A stretch of DNA of 64,000 nt from Paracoccus shandongensis (GTDB lineage Bacteria > Pseudomonadota > Alphaproteobacteria > Rhodobacterales > Rhodobacteraceae), in assembly GCF_017315735.1 (NCBI RefSeq), contig NZ_JAFLRK010000009.1, positions 41,277-105,276 on the forward strand. Reading direction: 5' to 3'. The position numbers were made by a program, and so were the translations under genes. The notes beneath the pieces were generated by a model, which saw nothing but the letters and a program-made list of their open reading frames with translations, was not told the origin of the DNA and made no database searches. Of this stretch, positions 41,324-49,365 are shown one piece after another (position 1 is the stretch's first letter; every line of letters begins with the position of its first letter).

Positions 41324-41390
41324 AGAAAGGGGGCGTTGCCCCCGCCGCGCGTGCCGCGCGACTCCCCCAGGATATTTGGACCAAGGTGAA
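41324..41390 (-). repeat. Dispersed hairpin repeat (R5), left half of inverted pair
   Basis: GGGGGCGTTGCCCCC hairpin, then GCCGCGCGTGCCGCGCG, then ACTCCCCCAGGATATTTGG and ACCAAGGTGAA. Its last 21 bases (41370-41390) are the exact reverse complement of the first 21 bases of R6. It lies between purQ and icd. Confidence 0.85.
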
Positions 41391-41397
41391 AGGCTGC

Positions 41398-41432
41398 TTC
41401 ACCTTGGTCCAAATATCCCCGCCGGAGGCAAG
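41398..41432 (+). repeat. Dispersed repeat (R6), right half of inverted pair
   Basis: Starts TTCACCTTGGTCCAAATATC and continues CCCGCCGGAGGCAAG. With R5 it forms a perfect 21-bp inverted repeat separated by AGGCTGC, which would fold into a very stable hairpin in either transcript. Read leftward it follows the icd terminator. Confidence 0.85.
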
Positions 41433-41436
41433 AAAA

Positions 41437-41458
41437 GGGCCGGGCGCATGCCCGGCCC
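41437..41458 (-). terminator. Rho-independent terminator after icd
   Basis: GGGCCGGGC-GCAT-GCCCGGCCC, a perfect 9-bp stem with a 4-base loop; on the minus strand it is followed by TTTTCTT. It lies 13 bp beyond the icd stop codon. Confidence 0.85.
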
Positions 41459-41471
41459 GCTTTCCCTTGGG

Positions 41472-42683
41472 TCAGTTCAGCGCCTTGTTCAGGTATTGGT
41501 CCACCTTTTCCAGATAGCCCATGGTGGTCAGCCATTTCTGGTCCGGCCCGACCAGCAGCGCCAGGTCCTTGGTCATGTGGCCGTCCTCGACCGCCTGCAC
41601 CGTCACCTTCTCCAGCGTCTGCGCAAAGTTCAGCAGCGCCGCGTTGTCGTCCAGCTTGGCGCGGTGCTTCAGCCCGCCCGTCCAGGCAAAGATCGACGCG
41701 ATCGAGTTGGTCGAGGTCTGGTTGCCCTTCTGGTGCTCGCGGTAGTGGCGCGTCACGGTGCCATGCGCCGCCTCGGCCTCGACCGTCTTGCCGTCGGGCG
41801 TCATCAGGACCGAGGTCATCAGGCCCAGGCTGCCGAAGCCCTGCGCCACAGTGTCGGACTGCACGTCGCCGTCATAGTTCTTGCAGGCCCAGACATAGCC
41901 GCCCGACCATTTCAGGCTGGAGGCCACCATGTCGTCGATCAGCCGGTGTTCGTAATGGATCCCGGCTGCCTTGAACGGGTCGGCGAACTCGGCGTCGAAG
42001 ACTTCCTGGAACAGATCCTTGAAGCGGCCGTCATAGGCCTTGAGGATGGTGTTCTTGGTGGACAGATAGACCGGATAGCCGCGCTGCAGGCCATAGTTGA
42101 AGGAGGCGCGGGCGAAATCGCGGATCGAATCGTCCAGGTTGTACATGGCCATCGCCACGCCCGCCGATGGAGCCTGGAAGACCTCGTGCTCGATCGTCTG
42201 GCCATCCTCGCCGACGAACCTGATGGTCAGGCGGCCCTTGCCCGGAAAGCGGAAATCGGTGGCCTTGTACTGGTCGCCGAAGGCATGGCGGCCGACGATC
42301 ACGGGCTTGGTCCAGTGGGGCACCAGCCGGGGCACGTTGCGGCAGATGATCGGCTCGCGGAAGATCACGCCGCCCAGGATGTTGCGGATGGTGCCGTTGG
42401 GCGATTTCCACATCTTCTTCAGGCCGAATTCCTCGACCCGCGCCTCGTCCGGCGTGATGGTCGCGCATTTCACGCCCACGCCGTATTGCTTGATGGCGTT
42501 GGCCGCGTCGATGGTGACCTGGTCGTCGGTGCGGTCGCGCTCCTCGATGCCCAGGTCGTAGTATTTCAGGTCCACGTCCAGATAGGGCAGGATCAGCTTC
42601 TGCTTGATGAAGTCCCAGATGATCCGGGTCATCTCGTCGCCGTCGAGTTCCACGACAGGGTTGGCGACCTTGATCTTCGACAT
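41472..42683 (-). CDS. icd: NADP-dependent isocitrate dehydrogenase
   Basis: A 403-residue homodimeric-type enzyme: [19 protein letters not shown] at the N terminus, the substrate motif [13 protein letters not shown], metal-binding Asp residues in [10 protein letters not shown] and the NADP region [13 protein letters not shown]. This eukaryote-like subfamily is common in Alphaproteobacteria. It catalyses oxidative decarboxylation of isocitrate to 2-oxoglutarate in the TCA cycle. The ATG at 42683 (MSKIKVAN) has AAAGGGA upstream and avoids an unlikely 31-residue extension. Confidence 0.96.
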   Translation of the reverse strand: MSKIKVANPVVELDGDEMTRIIWDFIKQKLILPYLDVDLKYYDLGIEERDRTDDQVTIDAANAIKQYGVGVKCATITPDEARVEEFGLKKMWKSPNGTIRNILGGVIFREPIICRNVPRLVPHWTKPVIVGRHAFGDQYKATDFRFPGKGRLTIRFVGEDGQTIEHEVFQAPSAGVAMAMYNLDDSIRDFARASFNYGLQRGYPVYLSTKNTILKAYDGRFKDLFQEVFDAEFADPFKAAGIHYEHRLIDDMVASSLKWSGGYVWACKNYDGDVQSDTVAQGFGSLGLMTSVLMTPDGKTVEAEAAHGTVTRHYREHQKGNQTSTNSIASIFAWTGGLKHRAKLDDNAALLNFAQTLEKVTVQAVEDGHMTKDLALLVGPDQKWLTTMGYLEKVDQYLNKALN

Positions 42684-42898
42684 GGGCAGTCCCTTTCGGC
42701 GATGGCGTTCGCGGGCCGCTATAGCCGGGAAAGGCGGGGAAGGAAAGATTGTATGCAGAGGTATGCAATCGCGCACCCCCTGGGTTCCGGCTGCAACAGG
42801 CGCCGCTTTTCATAAATCTGTACAAAAGTAACACGTGCATCCCGATAGGGCCTGCGTTATCCAGGGCACCGTGTTGTAATGATTATTCTGGTGCTAAA

Positions 42899-44059
42899 AT
42901 GACGGCTACGGTCGAATGGATGTGGTTTGGCAATCAACCCCAGGTCAATGGAACCAGTGGGTCACCAGCCACCCAAGCCGAGGCGGATCGGCTTGTCGGG
43001 TACACTGCCGTCGGCAACGCGCAGATGGAAGCGGTGACGCTTTGCGGGGACACCCGGACGATCATCGCGGACGGCCATCTCACCCAGGCTTTTGCGACAA
43101 GCTACAACACCAATAGCTGGAACTGGGATGTCCCGGACTCGCGGATGACCTATGTCTCGCCGCACACGGACACGGCGGTCAAGACCACGATCACCGGCTT
43201 TCTGTCGGTGCGCTATGAACTGACCTTCCCGGATGGCGGCACCACGGTACAGACCGGCGTGCTGATCCAGATGAAGAACGGCGACATGTTCTTCCGCCCG
43301 TCCAAGGACTGCCTTGCGGCCTGGGACAGCATCGACGAATTGCGCGGGGTCAAGATCCTGGCGGCCAAGCCTTTCGACAAGAACATGTATGTCGCGGCCC
43401 TTTCGTTCAAGACGACCATCCATGACCTGCCGATCACCTGCTTTACCCGCGGCACGCTGATCGCCACCGCCACCGGGGAACGCCCGGTCGAGGATCTGCG
43501 GATCGGCGATCTGGTGCTGACCCGCGACAACGGGCTGCAGCCCGTCCGCTGGATCGGCAGCCGCCACGTCACCGCAGCCGAGATTGCCGCCAAGCCCGCC
43601 CTGGCGCCGGTGCGCATCGCCGCGGGCGCGCTTGGCCCCAACGTGCCTGCGCAGGATCTGCTGGTGTCCCAGCAGCATCGCGTGCTGGTGCGTTCGGCCA
43701 TCGCCGCGCGGATGTTCGCTGCCAAGGAACTGCTGATCGCCGCCAAGCACCTGACCGAGGTCGAGGGGATCGACATCCTGGCCGATGCCGATGGCGTCAC
43801 CTATGTCCACCTGATGTTCGCCGCGCACGAAGTCGTCCTGTCGAACGGGGCGGAAACCGAATCGCTTTATCCCGGCCCGCAGGCCCTGCTGGCGCTTGGC
43901 GACGCGGCCGAGGAAATCTTCGCGCTGTTCCCGCACCTGCGCAACGCGGTCGAGGATTTTCCCGGCGCGCGGCCCTTCGTGCCGGGCAAGAAGGCGCGGC
44001 AACTGGCGGCGCGGCACGCGGCCAACGGCAAGCCGCTGACAAGTTCTCTGGCAAGCTGA
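42899..44059 (+). CDS. Hint-domain protein with unassigned N-terminal domain
   Basis: A 386-residue protein. The second half is a Hint_2 (hedgehog/intein) domain: nucleophile Cys181 in ITCFTRGTLIATATGE, then VEDLRIGDLVLTRDNG, PVRWIGSR, LLVSQQHRVLV and AAHEVVLSNGAETESLYPG. Residues 1-175 match nothing I recognise; they are rich in Thr/Asp and could be a beta-rich domain. Hint domains cleave the chain at the Cys, so an N-terminal fragment may be released (inference). No signal peptide is visible. The upstream region and first codons are AT-rich. It abuts the next gene's stop (convergent, no gap). Confidence 0.85.
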   Translation: MTATVEWMWFGNQPQVNGTSGSPATQAEADRLVGYTAVGNAQMEAVTLCGDTRTIIADGHLTQAFATSYNTNSWNWDVPDSRMTYVSPHTDTAVKTTITGFLSVRYELTFPDGGTTVQTGVLIQMKNGDMFFRPSKDCLAAWDSIDELRGVKILAAKPFDKNMYVAALSFKTTIHDLPITCFTRGTLIATATGERPVEDLRIGDLVLTRDNGLQPVRWIGSRHVTAAEIAAKPALAPVRIAAGALGPNVPAQDLLVSQQHRVLVRSAIAARMFAAKELLIAAKHLTEVEGIDILADADGVTYVHLMFAAHEVVLSNGAETESLYPGPQALLALGDAAEEIFALFPHLRNAVEDFPGARPFVPGKKARQLAARHAANGKPLTSSLAS

Positions 44060-45187
44060 TCAGGCGAAAAACGCCTGGACCTCGCGGCGCAGCCAGTGCC
44101 ACAGTGCTGGCGCGCCCAGGGTGATCTTGCGGCCCACGCGGGTCTCGATATCGGCAAAGGTGACGCCGTAATCGACCCAGCCGATCCCGCCCGACCGCAG
44201 GTTCTGGATCACGGGCTGGCAGCGGTCCAGGGCCTTGGCGAACAGGGCATCGGGACTGGCCGCCGCCTCGAACTCCTGCCACAGCGACAGGAAGTCCCGT
44301 GCCTGCGCCTCGGGCAGCAGCCCGAAGATGCGCAGGGCAGCCGCAGCCTCGGCCGCCTGGATCTCGGCCGAGCCATGCGCCTGGCCCGCCGCGGAATGCA
44401 GCGGCACGTCGCCCACGTCGATCTCGACCAGGTCATGGATCAGCAACATGCGGATGACGCGGTCGGGATCCACGCCCGGTCCCGCCAGATCGGCAAAGAC
44501 CAAGGCGTAAAGCGCCAGGTGCCAGCTATGCTCGGCGCTGTTTTCCCGCCGCGAGCCGTCGATCAGCAGGTTGGCGCGGAACACCGATTTCAGCCCGTCG
44601 GCCTCGGCCAGGAAGCGCAGGCGGCGGGCAAGGTCGCTGTCCGGCACCCCCTCGCCTGCCAGCACGGCGCGGGCCCAGTCCATCGCCTCGGGCCATTCGG
44701 CAGCCAGCCGCGCCGCGCGCCCGCCGGTCATGTTGTCCCGGACGATGGCGATGTGATCCGCCAGCGGCTGCGGGGCCAGCAGCACCTGGAACAGCGGCTG
44801 GCTGTGATCCATCCGCTTGGCCACCACCGCATCGGCCGAGGCGCCCGCCTCGAATTCCTGCCACAAGGCCATCAGCCCGTCCCCATCGGGCGACAGGCCG
44901 AAGATGCGGGCGGCGGCCTGCGCCTCGGCCCGGGCCAGGGCGGCCGCGTCATGGGCCAGGTGGATCGGCTGGTCGCCCGTGTCGATTTCCACCAGGTCAT
45001 GGACCAGCAGCATCCGGATCGCCCGGGGGGAGGCGCCGAAGACCATCGCCTGCAGGGCGACGTGCCAGCTGTGTTCGGCGCTGTTCTCGGGCCGGGACAG
45101 GTCCAGCAGCACATTCGCCCGGGCCACCGATTTCAGCCGGTCAGCCTCGGCCAGGAAGGCGAACTGGCGGGCGATGCGGTCCGACAT
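44060..45187 (-). CDS. Tandem-duplicated HD-domain hydrolase
   Basis: A 375-residue protein made of two similar halves of about 190 residues. Each has the HD_3 (YfbR/5'-deoxynucleotidase-like) pattern: FLAEADRLKSV, then NSAEHSWH, then HDLVEID. Metal ligands are H39, H42, H63, D64 in the first half and H220, H223, H251, D252 in the second, so both sites look intact. Single-domain relatives are around 190 residues and hydrolyse deoxynucleoside monophosphates; the substrate here is not known. It ends exactly where the Hint gene ends and lies 6 bp after the hydrolase gene. Confidence 0.88.
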   Translation of the reverse strand: MSDRIARQFAFLAEADRLKSVARANVLLDLSRPENSAEHSWHVALQAMVFGASPRAIRMLLVHDLVEIDTGDQPIHLAHDAAALARAEAQAAARIFGLSPDGDGLMALWQEFEAGASADAVVAKRMDHSQPLFQVLLAPQPLADHIAIVRDNMTGGRAARLAAEWPEAMDWARAVLAGEGVPDSDLARRLRFLAEADGLKSVFRANLLIDGSRRENSAEHSWHLALYALVFADLAGPGVDPDRVIRMLLIHDLVEIDVGDVPLHSAAGQAHGSAEIQAAEAAAALRIFGLLPEAQARDFLSLWQEFEAAASPDALFAKALDRCQPVIQNLRSGGIGWVDYGVTFADIETRVGRKITLGAPALWHWLRREVQAFFA

Positions 45188-45193
45188 CCGGGA

Positions 45194-45856
45194 TCAGCGG
45201 GTGGTTTCCGTCAGGCGCTGGCGCACATAGCTTTGGACCAGTTCGATCATCGGCTTCATGTGCAGCTCGTCGTCGCGGAAGAAGTGATCGGCCCCCTCGA
45301 TTTCCTTGTGGGTGATGGTGATGCCCTTCTGCTCGCGCAGCTTGCTGACCAGGGCATTGGTGTCCTTGGGCGGCGCCACGCGGTCCGCCGTGCCGTTCAC
45401 GATCAGGCCCGACGACGGGCACGGCGCCAGGAAGCTGAAGTCGTACATGTTGGCGGGCGGGGCCACGCTGATGAAGCCGGTGATTTCCGGGCGGCGCATC
45501 AGCAGCTGCATCCCGATCCAGGCGCCGAAGCTGAAGCCCGCGACCCAGCAATGCTTGCTGTTGGGGTTCATCGCCTGCAGGTAATCCAGCGCGGATGCCG
45601 CGTCCGACAGCTCGCCGATGCCCTGGTCGAATTCGCCTTGGCTGCGCCCCACGCCGCGGAAGTTGAACCGCATCACCGTGAAGCCCATCTTGTGGAAGGC
45701 ATAGTGCAGGTTATAGACGACGCGGTTGTTCATCGTCCCGCCATATTGCGGGTGCGGGTGCAGGACGATGGCAAGGGGGGCGTCGGGCTTGCCCGGCTGG
45801 GGGTGATAGCGGCCCTCGAGCCGCCCTTCGGGGCCGGGGAAAATCAGTTCTGGCAT
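45194..45856 (-). CDS. Alpha/beta hydrolase
   Basis: A 220-residue serine hydrolase of the small YfhR/dienelactone-like type: HPHPQYGGTMNN, the FNFRGVGRSQGEFD loop, nucleophile Ser in AGFSFGAW (GxSxG), Asp in VNGTADRVAP and His in EGADHFF. The family is conserved in Alphaproteobacteria, often next to an iscR gene, but its substrate is unknown to me. It is divergent from the Rrf2 gene, with a shared 162-bp promoter region. Confidence 0.88.
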   Translation of the reverse strand: MPELIFPGPEGRLEGRYHPQPGKPDAPLAIVLHPHPQYGGTMNNRVVYNLHYAFHKMGFTVMRFNFRGVGRSQGEFDQGIGELSDAASALDYLQAMNPNSKHCWVAGFSFGAWIGMQLLMRRPEITGFISVAPPANMYDFSFLAPCPSSGLIVNGTADRVAPPKDTNALVSKLREQKGITITHKEIEGADHFFRDDELHMKPMIELVQSYVRQRLTETTR

Positions 45857-46018
45857 CGTCTTCCTTCGAAGCTACGGGTTTCTTGACGCATCTGCATGGC
45901 GCTTTTAGACCGCTATCTGGGATGCCGGCGCGGATTGCGCAAGAAACGGTCCCTGGCGGCATAGCGCGACCGTGCGCGCGTCGTCAACCGACGCCGCCTG
46001 ACAGGAGGGAGCCAGCCG

Positions 46019-46477
46019 ATGAAACTGTCCACAAAGGGGCGCTATGCGATCATCGCCCTTGTCGACCTGGCCACCGCCAAGGGCAGCGACCTGACCTCGC
46101 TGGCCGAGATTTCGGCCCGCCAGGACATCTCGCTGCCTTATCTGGAACAGTTGTTCGTGCGGCTGCGCCGGGCGGGGCTGGTCGCATCCGTCCGCGGCCC
46201 CGGCGGCGGCTACAGGTTGGCGCGCGCGCCCGAGACGATCCGCATCGCCGAGATCCTGGAAGCCGTGGACGAGACCGTCAGCGCCATGCATGTGGGCGCG
46301 GGCGCATCGGGCGGGGTGTCGGGGTCGCGGGCGCAGACGCTGTCGAACCGGCTGTGGGAAAGCCTGTCGGCGCATGTCTATGTGTTTTTGCACAACCACT
46401 CGCTGGCCGACGTGGCCCGCAACCAGCTGCTGCCCTGCCCGGCCCTGCCGCAGATCCTCAGCGTGGTGGACGACTGA
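46019..46477 (+). CDS. iscR: Rrf2-family regulator, IscR-like
   Basis: A 152-residue winged-helix protein: MKLSTKGRYAIIALVDLA, then ISLPYLEQLFVRLRRAGLV and VRGPGGGYRLAR (wing) are classic Rrf2/IscR. The three-Cys cluster loop of E. coli IscR is replaced by a Gly/Ala/Ser-rich stretch (HVGAGASGGVSGSRAQ); the only Cys is near residue 140. Rhodobacter sphaeroides IscR is also known to have a single Cys. An AGGAGGGAGCC ribosome-binding site precedes the ATG. No suf or isc genes follow; a terminator does. Confidence 0.85.
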   Translation: MKLSTKGRYAIIALVDLATAKGSDLTSLAEISARQDISLPYLEQLFVRLRRAGLVASVRGPGGGYRLARAPETIRIAEILEAVDETVSAMHVGAGASGGVSGSRAQTLSNRLWESLSAHVYVFLHNHSLADVARNQLLPCPALPQILSVVDD

Positions 46478-46481
46478 ATGA

Positions 46482-46509
46482 AAAACGCGGCCCCAAGGGG
46501 CCGCGTTTT
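46482..46509. terminator. Bidirectional terminator between iscR-like gene and OMP gene
   Basis: AAAACGCGGCCCC-AA-GGGGCCGCGTTTT: 11 or more paired bases with A and T tracts on both sides, 4 bp after the regulator stop and about 20 bp beyond the OMP stop on the other strand. Confidence 0.9.
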
Positions 46510-46529
46510 CCGGCAAGGGATCGCCGCGA

Positions 46530-47132
46530 TCAGAAGCGATACGAGGCGCGGACCTGCACCAGGTCGGTATCCAGGTCGATGCCCGAGATGCCGGTTTCGT
46601 CTTCCGCCACGTCCGAGAAGTCGCTGCGGCTGTATTCTGCGCCGACCGAGAAGCGGTCGGTGACCAGGTATTCCGCGCCGATGCCATAGGTGACGCCGGT
46701 TTCCGACACGTCCTCGTCGCCGTAATCGGCCGACACGCGGGCAGCGCCCAGGGTCAGGTAGGGCTGGAACTTGCCCATGTCATAGCCCACGCGGCCGCGC
46801 AGGCGCCACAGGTCGGCATCGGTGTCCGACTGGTCCAGATCGGCCTTGTTATAGTCCAGTTCGGCACCGGCGATCAGCTTGCCGAAGTCGCGCAGATAGC
46901 CGGCATGGACGCCGTAGCCGTCGAAATCGCTCTCGCCCTCGCCGTCGGACAGTTCCGCGTTGCCCTGGCCATACTGCAGACCGGCATAGAAGCCGGTCCA
47001 GTCCGTGCCGGCCTCGACCGGAACGACGGGCGCAACGACCGGGGCAGTCTCGACGACGGGGGCAACATAGCCGCCCGCGAACGCAGCCGAGGCCGCCAGC
47101 GAGGCAGCAACCGAAAGCGCAACGAGTTTCAT
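46530..47132 (-). CDS. Outer-membrane beta-barrel protein (Omp25/opacity-like)
   Basis: A 200-residue protein with signal peptide MKLVALSVAASLAASAAFA and a Val/Pro-rich linker (VVETAPVVAPVVPVEAG). A small eight-stranded barrel follows, with alternating aromatic/hydrophobic strands (WTGFYAGLQYGQGNA, GAELDYNKAD, LRGRVGYDMGKFQPYLTLGAAR) and the terminal Phe in VQVRASYRF recognised by the Bam machinery. Such proteins are abundant structural or adhesion-related OMPs. Loops are very acidic (Asp/Glu-rich). AAGGAGACTACCCC precedes the ATG. Confidence 0.9.
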   Translation of the reverse strand: MKLVALSVAASLAASAAFAGGYVAPVVETAPVVAPVVPVEAGTDWTGFYAGLQYGQGNAELSDGEGESDFDGYGVHAGYLRDFGKLIAGAELDYNKADLDQSDTDADLWRLRGRVGYDMGKFQPYLTLGAARVSADYGDEDVSETGVTYGIGAEYLVTDRFSVGAEYSRSDFSDVAEDETGISGIDLDTDLVQVRASYRF

Positions 47133-47363
47133 GGGGTAGTCTCCTTCTTAGTCACCCGTCATGGATGGCGGGAGGGGACTGATAGCAGACATGGCGGGGG
47201 GCGCCATGCAAAGGCGCCACAAGAATACAGGCAGGATTTCACAAGCAGGTGAAAACATTGTGATTCAGATCCCAAGCTCTGCCTGCCGGCACATGGGCCG
47301 GCCCAACGGCTCGCCCGGCGACCGGGGTGCCGTTCTTCGTCCTGGATTGCTGGGGGAGACCCG

Positions 47364-47440
47364 TGGTAGCGGAGGAGGGATTTGAACCCCCGACACAAGG
47401 ATTATGATTCCTCTGCTCTAACCAGCTGAGCTACTCCGCC
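47364..47440 (-). tRNA. tRNA-Met (CAT anticodon)
   Basis: A 77-nt tRNA on the minus strand, CCA encoded. Acceptor GGCGGAG pairs with CTCCGCT (first pair is G-U), then T8-A9, D arm GCTCAGCTGGTTAGAGC, anticodon stem GAGGA/TCCTT with loop ATCATAA (anticodon CAT), and T arm CGGGGGTTCAAATCCCTCC region. Elongator Met is favoured, but tRNA-Ile2 (CAU, lysidine-modified by TilS) also has this anticodon. It is not an initiator: it lacks the three G-C pairs in the anticodon stem. Confidence 0.93.
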
Positions 47441-47503
47441 ACGGGTGGGGGCGATTTACGGGCTGGCGCGGGGGGCGTCAAGCGGTTTTCGCGGGGAAAA
47501 ATG

Positions 47504-47536
47504 AAAACGCCGCCCGGGACAGGGCGGCGTTGGCTT
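47504..47536 (-). terminator. Hairpin terminator after gltX
   Basis: AACGCCGCCC-GGGACA-GGGCGGCGTT, a perfect 10-bp stem. Read on the minus strand it follows the gltX stop by about 20 bp and leads into a TTTTCATTTTTCC tract. Confidence 0.85.
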
Positions 47537-47553
47537 TCAAGGGCAAGACCTGG

Positions 47554-48879
47554 TCAGCCGCGCGCCTTGACCACCTGCAACAAGGGCATCACCTGCGCCA
47601 TGTCGGGGCCATGGGCCTGGCCGGTCACGGCCTTGCGCAGGGGCATGAACAGGCCCTTGCCCTTGCGGCCGGTGGCTTCCTTCACAGCGGTTGTCCATTC
47701 GCCCCAGGTCGCGTCCGTATAGGGCGGGGGCGGCAGCAGCGGCATGGCCTGGGCGATGAAATCGGCATCCTCGGGGTCGATCTGCGGCTCGGCACCCTGA
47801 CTGAAGATCGTCCACCATTCGGCCAGATCGTCCAGCCTGGTGATGTTCTGCGAGGCCACGGCCCAGAAGCGTTCCGCCAGGTCGTCGGGCACGCCAAGCG
47901 CACTGATCCGGTCGCGCACGGCCTCGAAGGGCAGCGCCTGGTTCCGCTCGCGGGTCAGCGGCCACAGATCCTCGGCGTCGAATTTCGTGGGCGAGGCGCC
48001 GAATTGCGACAGATCGAACCCCTCGGCCAGCTCGTCCAGGGTCATACGCAATTCGACCGGCTGGCTGGAACCAAGCCGGGCCATCATGGACAGCAGCGCC
48101 TCGGGCGCGACGCCGGCCTCGCGCAGGTCGCGGATGGACAGGGCGCCGATGCGTTTCGACAGTTCCTCGCCCTGCGCGCCGGTCAGCAGGCTGTGATGGG
48201 CAAAGGACGGCGGCGTGCCGCCCAGGGCGCGGATGATCTGGATCTGGGTGGCGGTGTTGGTCACATGGTCCGCGCCGCGCACGATATGCGTGACGGCCAT
48301 GTCGGTGTCATCGACCGAGGAGGCGAAGGTGTAAAGCACCTGCCCGTCGTGGCGGATCAGCACCGGGTCGCTGACGGACGCCGCGTCGATGGAAATGTCG
48401 CCCAGGATGCCGTCGGTCCATTCGATCCGCTCCTGGTCCAGCAGGAAGCGCCAGTAACCCTCGCGCCCCTCGGCCCGCAGGCGGTCGCGGTCGGCATCGG
48501 ACAGCGCCAGCCCCGCGCGGTCATAAACCGGCGGACGCCCCATGTTCAGCTGCTTCTTGCGCTTAAGGTCCAGCTCGGTCGGCGTCTCGAAGACCTCGTA
48601 CAGGCGCCCGGCGGCGCGCAACTGGTCGGCGGCCTCGGCGTATCGGTCAAGGCGCAGCGACTGGCGTTCCTCGCGGTCCCAGTGCAGGCCCAGCCAGTCC
48701 AGGTCGCGCTTGATGCCGTCGGCATATTCCTCCTTGGAGCGTTCCTGGTCGGTGTCGTCCAGCCGCAGGATGAAGGTGCCCCCGGCCTTGCGCGCGATCA
48801 GATAGTTGAACAGCGCGGTCCGCAGGTTGCCGACATGGATATGGCCCGTGGGCGAGGGGGCGAAGCGGGTGGTGGTCAT
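47554..48879 (-). CDS. gltX: Glutamyl-tRNA synthetase
   Basis: A 441-residue class I synthetase. The HIGH-type motif lies in APSPTGHIHVGNLRTALFN and the KMSKS-type motif in GEELSKRIGALS. Alphaproteobacteria often carry two GltX copies, one of which may charge tRNA-Gln for later amidation; sequence alone does not decide which this is. The CAGGAGACCTGCC before the ATG is a strong ribosome-binding site. It lies next to the tRNA-Met gene and is divergent from the metallopeptidase. Confidence 0.95.
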   Translation of the reverse strand: MTTTRFAPSPTGHIHVGNLRTALFNYLIARKAGGTFILRLDDTDQERSKEEYADGIKRDLDWLGLHWDREERQSLRLDRYAEAADQLRAAGRLYEVFETPTELDLKRKKQLNMGRPPVYDRAGLALSDADRDRLRAEGREGYWRFLLDQERIEWTDGILGDISIDAASVSDPVLIRHDGQVLYTFASSVDDTDMAVTHIVRGADHVTNTATQIQIIRALGGTPPSFAHHSLLTGAQGEELSKRIGALSIRDLREAGVAPEALLSMMARLGSSQPVELRMTLDELAEGFDLSQFGASPTKFDAEDLWPLTRERNQALPFEAVRDRISALGVPDDLAERFWAVASQNITRLDDLAEWWTIFSQGAEPQIDPEDADFIAQAMPLLPPPPYTDATWGEWTTAVKEATGRKGKGLFMPLRKAVTGQAHGPDMAQVMPLLQVVKARG

Positions 48880-48957
48880 GGCAGGTCTCCTGTTCGCCTT
48901 GCTCTTTCACAGACAACGATTCTTGTCCATATCAGGGCCGACATGCAGGAGAAGCGG

Positions 48958-49365
48958 ATGACCGACTGGAAAGACCTGACCGCCCCCGACGCGGCCCGGA
49001 TCGAGGCGATGGCGCGCGACGCCGTGGCGGCCCTGCCTCCCGAATTCGCGACCCATGCGGGCGACATCGCCATCCGCGTGGCCGAGTTCGCCCCCGAGGA
49101 CGTGCTGGACGAGCTTCAGATCGACGATCCGTTCGAGCTGACGGGCATCTATGACGGCGTGCCCCTGACGGAAAAGTCGGTGTCCGACCAGCCGGGCCAG
49201 CCCGACATCATCTGGCTTTACCGCCGCCCGCTGCTGGACGAATGGGCCGCGCGCGGCACCGTGACGCTGGCCGAACTGGTCGCCCATGTCGTCACGCACG
49301 AGATGGCCCACCACTTCGGCTGGTCCGACGACGACATCGCCCGCATCGACAGGTGGTGGGAATGA
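48958..49365 (+). CDS. Zincin-like metallopeptidase family protein
   Basis: A 135-residue protein with the zinc motif HEMAH in VVTHEMAHHFGWSDDDI, which also supplies a downstream acidic ligand. The shape matches the small possible-metallopeptidase family (DUF1025/zincin-like) seen across bacteria; proteolytic activity is not established for it. The ATG at 48958 has AGGAGAAGCGG directly before it. Its stop overlaps the start of the sugar kinase (ATGA). Confidence 0.85.
   Translation: MTDWKDLTAPDAARIEAMARDAVAALPPEFATHAGDIAIRVAEFAPEDVLDELQIDDPFELTGIYDGVPLTEKSVSDQPGQPDIIWLYRRPLLDEWAARGTVTLAELVAHVVTHEMAHHFGWSDDDIARIDRWWE

Noticed and set aside
47325..47360. A partial repeat resembling the start of R2 (GTTCTTCG and TGGGGGAG) beside the tRNA gene
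   Set aside because: It lacks the ATATCC core and a hairpin; the similarity is too short to count.
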